A DNA stretch of 64,000 bases from Tengunoibacter tsumagoiensis. Lineage in GTDB: Bacteria; Chloroflexota; Ktedonobacteria; Ktedonobacterales; Ktedonobacteraceae. Shown piece after piece: positions 33,929-41,699 of the stretch. Made by a program: the position numbers and the translations under genes. Within the stretch, counting starts at the first letter, position 1; each line of letters opens with the position of its first letter. The notes beneath the pieces are model-generated. The model did not search any database. It was not told the origin of the DNA and worked only from the letters and a program-made list of their open reading frames with translations. The DNA is taken from contig NZ_BIFR01000002.1 in assembly GCF_003967535.1 (NCBI RefSeq), forward strand, positions 2,294,001-2,358,000. The letters run 5' to 3'.

Positions 33929-36136
33929 ATGTCTTACAGTGACGCACCGCATTTTTCTGGTCCGCTGGGCCAGCTCAATGTTCCAGCCTTTGGAGCAGAT
34001 CCATCGAATACAGTGAATACGGTCCCTGACAATCGCTCAAAAAACCCTAGATTGCGTCAGAGTTCATCGACCCAATTCCATGGAGAAGCTCTGGCTCGTG
34101 ATGCCTGGGGAGAACGTTCAGCTCCCTGGATTGTACTGATCTTTGCCGCTGGTTTCTCTTTGTTTCTGATCTTTATGGTGCTCTTTGGACAGACACCCGG
34201 CAAAAGTTTCTTTCTCAAAGGAGCTTCTGATATCTTCCAATTTGTGGGAGAAGGAATGGGCTTCATTTTCTGTACACGTATTGCATTACGATTGAGAACG
34301 GTTGCTCTCCAATTACGGCGGGCCTTACTGCAAACAACCAATGAGCGACGTTCTCCCAATGAGATTGCGATAGCCCACGCTGAAGCACAGGCGGCTCAGA
34401 GAGCTTTCTATGCCTGGGGAGCTCTAGCGATCGGGATTGCGCTCTACGCCAGCGGCCAGGCGATCTGGACCAGTTATGACATTCGTATGAATAGTGCCGA
34501 TGTTCCATTCCCTGGTCTCTACGATATCGGTTTTGTTCTTAGTTATCCTTTCTTCTTATTAGGTACGTTGCTCCTTACACGTCGCAACAAGGCTTCTGTT
34601 GGACGGGTTCGGCTCTTGCTCGATTCACTCGCTTTTATTGGAGCTGCACTGGCGATCTCCTGGTTCTTCCTGTTAAGCCCATTGATTGCCGGACTGGCTC
34701 AAGCACCAAGTACGGGCGCAGCCTTTCTCTCTATCTACTTTCCCACTGGTGATCTGTTCCTGGTTGCAGTTGGTGCCTTCCTGATGTTTAGTCCTCTGGC
34801 CAACCGTATGCAGCAATCAGTCTTTATGCTCCTGTGTATGGGATTGTTCTTTCTGGCGATTACCGATAGTCTGCTGGCATTCTATTCGCTGAGTGGGAGC
34901 TTTAATACAGGAACGGTTCAGGATGTGTTATGGCCGCTAAGCATGGCCTTAATCGGGCTGGCAGCCATTGAGTATCCACGGAGTATTGCACGCGAACAAG
35001 AGCAGGAAGAGCGGACAAAAAATTCTGGACGCACTATTCCATCGCTGATTCTTCCTGGTCGATGGGCGCAGTTTAGCACTACAGCTCAGACGATTGCGCC
35101 ATTTATCCTTGTCATCGGTACTTGTGCCCTATTGCTGACAAACGTGACCACGCGTGGTGGATCGACAATCATTCAAGCCGATCTGGTTGCTCTGGCACTG
35201 ATTCTGATTGTTATTGTTCGCCAGGCTCTAACGCTCCTGGAGAACAACCGCTTAACGATGCAGATGCGTGGTGAATTGGTCATCTCGCGCCGAGAGCTAC
35301 AGGTCACACGCCGTGAAGCAGATGAGGCAACGCGCTCGGCTCAAGAGAAGCAGATTATGGAACAAGGCATTGCTACGCTCCGTGAAGTCCATGCTCGCGT
35401 TGCGCGTGGTGATATCTCCGCTCGCGCCCCTACCATTCCTGGCCCATTGCTTCCTATCGCTATCAGCCTCAATCTGATGTTGGATCGCATTAGTGCCCTC
35501 TCACAGCGTGGAGCAAAATATGACCAGTTACTTCAAGATAGCAAGATGCTACAAGCAGGCGTAGAACGTCTGGGACAGGGTCAGATCCCCTGGTCGTCTG
35601 AACAACAACCACCGAGAAGTGCTGCGGAGCTACACTCTATCTTCATGGGTATTGCGCACTTACACCGTATGCAGACAAGCCAATGGAATCGCTTTGGCGG
35701 GGCGATAGAGTATATGCGGAATCTGACACGACGCATTCGTGAATCGCTCTTTGAATTTAAGCAGACTTCAGCGATAACCGATCTTCATCCCGGGAGTTAT
35801 GAGCGTATGAGTCTGGATCGTATGCTCCGTGAGATTGATCTGTTGCTACAACAACAGCGCAGCGTTCTCTCTCAGGTAACTCAGGTCGCACAGTCTGCTC
35901 ATTCATCAACCCGCAGTATGACACCGCAAGTAGCTCAGGAGCCATTTCCAGAACAGGCATTTCTGAAATCTCCATCTCAGCATCTACGCTCAGAAGATGC
36001 GGAATACATTATGAATGAAATAGATGGCTATCGACCTGAGCCCATTTTTCAACCGATACAGGATCTCGAGCACGATTCATACCGACAACGTATGCATCAA
36101 ACTCAACGTTCCTATCAACTACCATTTACCGATTAA
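33929..36136 (+). CDS. Large multi-TM protein with cytoplasmic HAMP-like/coiled-coil region, no output domain
   Basis: 735 aa from ATG 33929 (GAGGAG upstream; the earlier in-frame start at 33908 overlaps the previous gene). After a polar N-terminus there are about nine membrane helices through residue 425. Then comes a coiled region and a HAMP-like stretch (EVHARVARGDISARAPTIPGPLLPIAISLNLMLDRISAL), another helical region and a Gln-rich tail. It looks like the sensory half of a signalling protein, yet no histidine kinase, GGDEF or methyl-accepting domain follows. The 47332-48381 protein has the same type of tail. Its operon partners are a DoxX-like protein and a pseudokinase, so it may signal by contact with the latter. 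Confidence 0.8.
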   Translation: MSYSDAPHFSGPLGQLNVPAFGADPSNTVNTVPDNRSKNPRLRQSSSTQFHGEALARDAWGERSAPWIVLIFAAGFSLFLIFMVLFGQTPGKSFFLKGASDIFQFVGEGMGFIFCTRIALRLRTVALQLRRALLQTTNERRSPNEIAIAHAEAQAAQRAFYAWGALAIGIALYASGQAIWTSYDIRMNSADVPFPGLYDIGFVLSYPFFLLGTLLLTRRNKASVGRVRLLLDSLAFIGAALAISWFFLLSPLIAGLAQAPSTGAAFLSIYFPTGDLFLVAVGAFLMFSPLANRMQQSVFMLLCMGLFFLAITDSLLAFYSLSGSFNTGTVQDVLWPLSMALIGLAAIEYPRSIAREQEQEERTKNSGRTIPSLILPGRWAQFSTTAQTIAPFILVIGTCALLLTNVTTRGGSTIIQADLVALALILIVIVRQALTLLENNRLTMQMRGELVISRRELQVTRREADEATRSAQEKQIMEQGIATLREVHARVARGDISARAPTIPGPLLPIAISLNLMLDRISALSQRGAKYDQLLQDSKMLQAGVERLGQGQIPWSSEQQPPRSAAELHSIFMGIAHLHRMQTSQWNRFGGAIEYMRNLTRRIRESLFEFKQTSAITDLHPGSYERMSLDRMLREIDLLLQQQRSVLSQVTQVAQSAHSSTRSMTPQVAQEPFPEQAFLKSPSQHLRSEDAEYIMNEIDGYRPEPIFQPIQDLEHDSYRQRMHQTQRSYQLPFTD

Positions 36137-36151
36137 ATCACCCGTGGCTGT

Positions 36152-36182
36152 GGTGGTATTGAATCACTGGTTCAATGCCACC
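36152..36182 (+). terminator. Hairpin after the 735-aa gene
   Basis: GGTGGTATTGAA pairs with TTCAATGCCACC (one G-T pair), 16 bp after the stop. No T-run follows, so it may only reduce expression of the pseudokinase gene downstream. Confidence 0.45.
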
Positions 36183-36287
36183 TGCCCAGGCAAGATACAT
36201 TGATCATAATTTTATGTACGAAAGAGTGCACAAAGGTTGTAAGAAGTGGGATTTCGGATGGTAGGTGCACAGGAAAGGCAGTAGACA

Positions 36288-37784
36288 GTGGAAGATACTC
36301 ACAACAGACAAAGTCAGGAAGGTGCACAAGCGTTTTGTCTGGGACATCCTGCACATCCATTGCAGGCTGGTGAATTGGTCTGCCCTATCTGTGGCACTCT
36401 TGCAGCTAGCGCAACGATTGGGATGTATCGCATTCAGCGAAATCTTGGTACTGGAAGAAGCGGACATGCCTATCTGGCCATTCATCAACGTTCTAATCAG
36501 CCTGCTGTCATTAAGTTGATTGCAGCAGATAACGCAAGCGTTCATCTCTGGGACGCAGCGCGACGCGAAGTTCGGGTGATTACGACGCTTCGTCATCGCT
36601 CAATCCTTCCTGTCTTTAGTTGTTCTACCTGGGTACCTGGTGAAAATGGAAGTATGCAGCCAACATCTGAGATGAATACATTTCATTCTGGACGTGGCAC
36701 CTATTTGCTGACTCTTTGCCAGTATCTCCCTGCTAATATCAGTACGTTTGCAACCTATTACCAGAAGAAGGAAGTTCAGCAGCAGCTTTTATCTCAAGGA
36801 GTGTCTTTATCAGCTCTTTTGATGCATCTGGTTCAGCAGGCGGGTTCAGCCTTAAGTGCGGTCCATGGCCGAGGGCTTGTGCATGGTGCTTTAACGCCTG
36901 GCAATATCCTGTTATCACAGCAACATCACCTCTGGCTGGCAGATTTTGGTCTGGCTCGCCTACATCCTCCTACCGCTCCCTATCTGGCACCAGAGCTTTA
37001 TCAAGCGAATAGCATGAGCATTCAGGCGAATGATATGCGCATCTATTGGAACGCGGCTAAACCTTCTAGCGATCAATATGCTTTGGCTATTATCTGTCAG
37101 CAGCTTTTTTCACAGTTATTATCGGCAACTGATTACCAATATCTGCTGCCTGTCTTACAGCGAGCAGCCCAGCAACGACCTGAACAGCGCTATCCAGGTG
37201 TGGATCTGTTCGTGCAGGATCTTATGGCTTTAATATCTCGCTCTACGACATCAAGCAGCCAGACTCAGACACGAAATGAAATAAGAGAGCGGTCTGGAGG
37301 TGTGCAGAATCCAGTCACGCCACCACCACCTACTGCTCATACTGAGCAGCGATCAACTACAGGTACAGATAGATCATCTCTGTCTGGAATACAGGCAACG
37401 CCTATTCCTCATTATCTGTCCGATTCTCAACAGATGACGCCTCCTTTATCTTTGACACCGCTCACTCCACTCTCTAATAACACCGTAGAAGATTGGGAGA
37501 AGCGAGGCGATAAATTGTTCACAACCCATGATTACGATGGAGCTCTACAGGCCTATCATCGAGCATTAGAGATCCATGGAAATAAGTCTTCCCTCTGGCT
37601 GGCTTTAGGGGATACTTATTTTGCTCTGGAGCGCTACAAAGAGGCCTTAATGGCATATGAACAGGCTATGTATCTCAATCCTAACGACTCTCAAGCCTGG
37701 TCGAACAGAGGAACAGTGCTAGATGCCCTTGGGCGCAGGCAAGAAGCAATGGATTGTTACGAGCGTGCTGAACAATTAAGTTAA
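36288..37784 (+). CDS. Zinc-knuckle pseudokinase with C-terminal TPRs
   Basis: 498 aa, GTG start at 36288. Residues 17-35 carry Cys17-x2-His20 and Cys32-x2-Cys35, a small zinc-knuckle pattern. Residues 47-320 form a protein-kinase fold: Gly loop GTGRSG (54-59), Lys76 in AVIK and DFG at 219-221 are kept, but the catalytic loop reads HGALTPGN (199-206), so the HRD Asp is Ala and the following Lys is Thr. ATP may bind, but normal phosphotransfer is unlikely. A Ser/Thr/Pro-rich linker follows, then about three tetratricopeptide repeats (WEKRGDKLFTTHDYDGAL onward) to the end. It should be a cytosolic scaffold. It follows the 735-aa membrane protein gene by 151 bp on the same strand. Confidence 0.86.
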   Translation: MEDTHNRQSQEGAQAFCLGHPAHPLQAGELVCPICGTLAASATIGMYRIQRNLGTGRSGHAYLAIHQRSNQPAVIKLIAADNASVHLWDAARREVRVITTLRHRSILPVFSCSTWVPGENGSMQPTSEMNTFHSGRGTYLLTLCQYLPANISTFATYYQKKEVQQQLLSQGVSLSALLMHLVQQAGSALSAVHGRGLVHGALTPGNILLSQQHHLWLADFGLARLHPPTAPYLAPELYQANSMSIQANDMRIYWNAAKPSSDQYALAIICQQLFSQLLSATDYQYLLPVLQRAAQQRPEQRYPGVDLFVQDLMALISRSTTSSSQTQTRNEIRERSGGVQNPVTPPPPTAHTEQRSTTGTDRSSLSGIQATPIPHYLSDSQQMTPPLSLTPLTPLSNNTVEDWEKRGDKLFTTHDYDGALQAYHRALEIHGNKSSLWLALGDTYFALERYKEALMAYEQAMYLNPNDSQAWSNRGTVLDALGRRQEAMDCYERAEQLS

Positions 37785-38044
37785 TAAAGTATTGGAGGGT
37801 TGCACCAGTATGATTATGTACTATCAAGAGGAATGTTCGCTCTCTTTTACGAGTGGATCGAATATCAGGTATACTGGGGAAGCCAACAGCTATCGAAACA
37901 ATGGAGAACTTTCAGGTGCTCCATTCTCAAAAAATTTCACACATTCCGATAAATAATACCCCATAATGCTCGTGAAATGTAGTTTATTAGTGTAGGTAGT
38001 TTGTTTATTTAGTTTAACATACCACAAGAAAGGTCCAGGCAATT

Positions 38045-38770
38045 ATGGAAGAATCTTTACAATCGACGCCTATTGAACAGAATGAAGTCGTTTCGCCAGC
38101 TCTACCTGAATATCCTGATGAGCCACCAGCTATTGAAGGCAATGCTTCAACCAGGATCAACTATACGTTACGCTTTACAGGATGGCCAAACCTGCCACAG
38201 CTCGTTGTGATCGCCGCAGCTACGGCTGTTTATACAGTGCTTTCCTATTTCTCGGTTGGTACACTGCCCAGTGTGGCTTCATACGTAGGAACGGTGTTTA
38301 TCGCGATTGGCTTTGGTATTCCTTTTGCGATCTGGTTCGGGGGCTGGGCCTTCGTTATCGCTTATATTGGTAATTTTGTTGGTGCTGGCCTCTTAACTGG
38401 TATGCCAATCGCGGTGGCTATTCCCTTTGGGGCGACTGATTTTATTCAGCTTTGTATACCTATGATCCTTTATCGCGTCTTCGCACCCCGGTTTGGCGTC
38501 AGTTCAATTGGCAAAGACGTCTTTACTTTGCGTGGCTTCCTGTTCTTCCTCGTCTGTGCAGTTATTCCAACCAATATTATTGGCGGACTCTATGGTAATT
38601 CTATTTTGTTGGCCTTTGGTTTTACAGCACCGAACGTGTATCTGGTGGCCTGGCTCGTCTGGTCGCTAAGCAATATTGTGATTGTTCTCGTGATTAGTTC
38701 GATTCTACTGGCAACGTTAGGACCTATTGTAGAACGCTTTGGTCTGACCGTTCGCGACGCCTTAAGCTAA
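38045..38770 (+). CDS. Polytopic membrane protein, ECF-S-component-like
   Basis: 241 aa. A 45-residue acidic, Pro-rich N-terminus is followed by about six membrane helices. Segments such as GIPFAIWFGGWAFVIAYIGN, GATDFIQLCIPMILYRVF and FFLVCAVIPTNIIGGLYGN resemble substrate-binding (S) components of energy-coupling-factor vitamin transporters and related MASE-like membrane domains. No ECF ATPase or T component is encoded nearby, so it would need a shared module elsewhere. Call by resemblance only. AAAGG precedes ATG 38045, and a clear terminator follows. Confidence 0.6.
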   Translation: MEESLQSTPIEQNEVVSPALPEYPDEPPAIEGNASTRINYTLRFTGWPNLPQLVVIAAATAVYTVLSYFSVGTLPSVASYVGTVFIAIGFGIPFAIWFGGWAFVIAYIGNFVGAGLLTGMPIAVAIPFGATDFIQLCIPMILYRVFAPRFGVSSIGKDVFTLRGFLFFLVCAVIPTNIIGGLYGNSILLAFGFTAPNVYLVAWLVWSLSNIVIVLVISSILLATLGPIVERFGLTVRDALS

Positions 38771-38809
38771 TCTACCTGAGCATCACTTACTATCAGAGAC
38801 TGAGATCCA

Positions 38810-38849
38810 GAATGGGTCAGTAACAATAAAAGTTACTGGCCCATTCTTC
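38810..38849 (+). terminator. Terminator of the ECF-S-like gene
   Basis: A 15-bp stem with one G-T pair (38810-38824 with 38832-38846) is followed by TTC, 40 bp after the stop. Confidence 0.7.
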
Positions 38850-38902
38850 ATTCGTGAAGGCCATTAATAATCTCTATTTTTATAGCAATTATCTTCAATT
38901 GA

Positions 38903-38932
38903 TTGACAATATTTAACAAAATATGGTACTAT
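38903..38932 (+). promoter_or_regulatory. Promoter of the DUF4097-type gene
   Basis: TTGACA (38903-38908), 18-bp spacer, TACTAT (38927-38932), about 165 bp before ATG 39098. Confidence 0.6.
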
Positions 38933-39097
38933 ATCAATAGGATATACACAAATTCACATTTTTATTGGAGATTATTCACAACACAGGTGCATAATCTGAT
39001 AGTACCATCAAACATAATGGTTGCCCTGGCTTTGGTTACTGTTTGACTGGTGATAGCTCTACAAATGGAAAAGTGTGTCAAAATGAAGGAGTAAAAG

Positions 39098-39784
39098 ATG
39101 CAAACGCTTGTACAAAATCAGACATTTCCAGTTCATTCTCATCCTACAATCCTGGTGAAAAATACTGCGGGTTTTATCCATGTTAGCGTTGGAAGCAATG
39201 AATATGTTGAAGTAAAAGCAACTACTCTGGTCAGAAATGATGCTATACCAGAGATTGTCATGCAAAATAATGATAATCGTGTAAGCATTGAGGTGCGGTA
39301 TCCTTCTTTTTCCCCAACAAAGCATCCATCTACCATCGATTTTGAAATACTTGTTCCCAGATTGGCCAATCTTCAGCTTTACAATACGGCTGGAACAACG
39401 CTTATACATGAGGTTACTGGCGAGATAACGGCCCATGCGACAGCTGGTACTATCGAGGCCACTGGGATTACTTTACAGGGTCAGGCAAGTATAGAAGCTA
39501 ATGCGGGCTCGATTCATTTTACTGGCTCGTTCAATCCAGATGCTCATTATACATTTAAGACAAATGCTGGAAGTATTGATGTAACACTAATAGATACTAC
39601 TGTGCTGAAAGTCGAGGCAAAAACGAATGTTGGAAACATCTACAACGACTTTCCAGAGATACAACTTCAGCACAAAATGATGAGTTCACAGGGGCGTGGA
39701 ACCATTGGTGTTGGTGCACCAGCTTATCTTGAACTTGTCAGTAATGTTGGAACCATTTCAATTCACAGAGCTGCTGTTTCTTAA
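39098..39784 (+). CDS. DUF4097-type beta-helical protein
   Basis: 228 aa with AAGGAG before ATG 39098. The sequence is a regular ladder of short beta strands with repeating N-T-A-G/N-A-G-S/N-V-G-T-I motifs (LQLYNTAGTTLI, AHATAGTIEATG, IEANAGSIHFTG, FKTNAGSIDVTL, AKTNVGNIYN, LVSNVGTISIH). This is the DUF4097 (putative adhesin) right-handed repeat fold. There is no signal peptide or anchor, so it is probably cytosolic or acts with a membrane partner. Members are common beside anti-sigma-like and stress genes, but the function is unknown. Confidence 0.85.
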   Translation: MQTLVQNQTFPVHSHPTILVKNTAGFIHVSVGSNEYVEVKATTLVRNDAIPEIVMQNNDNRVSIEVRYPSFSPTKHPSTIDFEILVPRLANLQLYNTAGTTLIHEVTGEITAHATAGTIEATGITLQGQASIEANAGSIHFTGSFNPDAHYTFKTNAGSIDVTLIDTTVLKVEAKTNVGNIYNDFPEIQLQHKMMSSQGRGTIGVGAPAYLELVSNVGTISIHRAAVS

Positions 39785-40016
39785 AATGTTCATCATAGTG
39801 TCTCCTTTACACCATTTATGATGCGCCCTCGTACATTCTCTGTTGCGTCTCGTAGTAGTAAGAAAAAAGGACGCGATTACCAGACACTCTTTGAGGCAGC
39901 CTGGCAATGCGATCAGGGCATGCCAGCTCGCCACATTAAGCAGCGAGGTGGTAGCTGGCATCCCCAACAAGAGGAGTGTAGCTGCATCAGTTCGTAAATG
40001 AGAGATAACTCATAAA

Positions 40017-41282
40017 CTACGCAACCCAACCATTTGCGAGAAAAAGTAACGCATGAAAAGTAAAAAGAACGAGGGATGCTCCAATTATTATACTTCTCAA
40101 CCGTGGATTTTTTTGCGACCAAATTGCAGCAATGATAAATAAAGGAAATATAATCATCATGAACCGGGGCATTGAAGAAAGCGGATATCCAATGCCTTGA
40201 ATAGGAGTGCTGAGCGAGCACATTAATAGAATTAATGCAAAAAATCTATAATGCCAGGGTAGCGTCTTCCATCCAACGCAGAGAGTGAAAATAGAAAGAA
40301 TAGTAAAAAACAAGTCCAACAGATTCGACTCAAAATGTTTATCTGGCTTAATAAATGACATAATATCGTTAATGATACCCTTCCAGGGAAAATCTAACAT
40401 ACGACCCCACTGATGTGCTTCCGTGACACTAAATTCAAACGGATTTCCAGTGATAATAGCAAGGTATACCATGTAGATCAAAAGTCCTAAAGGAACCAGG
40501 CATAAAGGCAATGTAGCATTGAAAAATAAACGCCAGTGTGCTAATAATGTCCTACGATAAGGCCAGAGATACTGTAGAAGAATAACTAAAAAGGGAATAA
40601 CAAAGACAATCCCAAGCGCACGAGTTAAGCTTGCACATAGACCACAGGCTCCAGCCAGCCACCAATCCAGCGGTTTTTGACGTTCTAAAAAGAAAAACAT
40701 CATCATACAGAGGAGAAAAAAAAGGGACTCGCTATAGCCAACAAAGAAAAAAAGGCCATAGGGATTAATAGCCAGTAATAACAACGTATCTCGTGCTATA
40801 GCGGATGTAAAATAACGAGAAACATTGTGATAGAGAAAAACTAAACCAAGTATAAAGCAAACATTAGCTACGATTAAACCTGTATAAAAAAGGGCTGTAT
40901 ACGGATGCGGAAAACTACCTCCAAATATATGTACCAGCAGTGGAAATCCTGGGAAAAAGGGAGTAAGAGAATTATCACTCTTCCAATAACCAGCACGGGC
41001 AACATCTACAAATACTCCTACATCCCAATGATCCCAAAGTTTTATGCATTGTCTGGCTTGCGAAATGCAGATGAATGGATTTTCCCACCGTTTATCATCA
41101 CTAGACCAGTAAGCAAAGACACCAGGACCGAGAAACGTACATGCTATTAAAATAAGACGGCTGATCAAAAATACCCAACTAGCTTCTATCCAGGCATTTT
41201 TCCAAAGTGAAGACTTCCTTTCTTTAGATGATAGTAAGGCTCCATCCATGGTTTTCGTATCTTTTATAGCGAAATTTTTCAT
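40017..41282 (-). CDS. PIG-V/GPI-mannosyltransferase-like membrane glycosyltransferase
   Basis: 421 aa, about ten membrane helices. Near the N-terminus the first outside loop carries LWDHWDVGVFVDVARAGYW, with the Asp-containing motif of lipid-dependent GT-C enzymes, then LTPFFPGFPLLVHIFGG and INPYGLFFFVGYSESLFF, closely like the PIG-V/actinobacterial mannosyltransferase group. It should move a sugar from a polyprenyl-phosphate donor to an acceptor outside the membrane. Donor and acceptor are unknown. AAGGA precedes ATG 41282. The gene is visibly AT-richer than its neighbours. Confidence 0.8.
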   Translation of the reverse strand: MKNFAIKDTKTMDGALLSSKERKSSLWKNAWIEASWVFLISRLILIACTFLGPGVFAYWSSDDKRWENPFICISQARQCIKLWDHWDVGVFVDVARAGYWKSDNSLTPFFPGFPLLVHIFGGSFPHPYTALFYTGLIVANVCFILGLVFLYHNVSRYFTSAIARDTLLLLAINPYGLFFFVGYSESLFFLLCMMMFFFLERQKPLDWWLAGACGLCASLTRALGIVFVIPFLVILLQYLWPYRRTLLAHWRLFFNATLPLCLVPLGLLIYMVYLAIITGNPFEFSVTEAHQWGRMLDFPWKGIINDIMSFIKPDKHFESNLLDLFFTILSIFTLCVGWKTLPWHYRFFALILLMCSLSTPIQGIGYPLSSMPRFMMIIFPLFIIAAIWSQKNPRLRSIIIGASLVLFTFHALLFLANGWVA

Positions 41283-41699
41283 TTTTTCCTTACTTCTGAT
41301 AAAAATTCTGAAATCTATTACAAATATTGATGATCTTTAATTTAAGAAGATGTAGTTTTTAGCTTTAATTTTCAACCAACAGCAAAAATTTATTAAAAGG
41401 TAGATAATACTATCGTTAAATTTTTGCTTACTATTCATGATAGCTAAAGAGTTTTTTTGTTTGTAACGATGAATATATACCTCTCCTAGATTGCAGACTA
41501 CATGTTCTTACTGTACCTGCATTTAAGTTTTTTTGCAAGCTTTAAGAAGCCTGAATAGTTCGTAATATACCCTTCTCATGCTTGATATGCTGAAAGGGAT
41601 CATAACCGCACAACATATGCTTTAGACACAGCAACAAGCCGACCTCCTACTTAAAGTATAAATAGGAGGTTGGCTTGTTGCTATCTGGCTTTTTGTCTA
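41283..41699. other. Intergenic region, 417 bp
   Basis: Very AT-rich upstream region of the PIG-V-like gene, plus the long hairpin at 41631-41681 after the next gene. No gene recognised. Confidence 0.5.
41631..41681. terminator. Long hairpin after the GT39-type gene
   Basis: An 18-bp stem with one G-T pair (GCAACAAGCC...CTCCTA arms, 41631-41649 with about 41663-41681) begins about 20 bp beyond the minus-strand stop at 41700. A run of five T residues lies on the plus side. Confidence 0.7.

Larger units (their letters stand above)
38771..39097. other. Intergenic region, 327 bp
   Basis: It contains the terminator at 38810-38849 and the promoter at 38903-38932. Nothing else seen. Confidence 0.55.
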
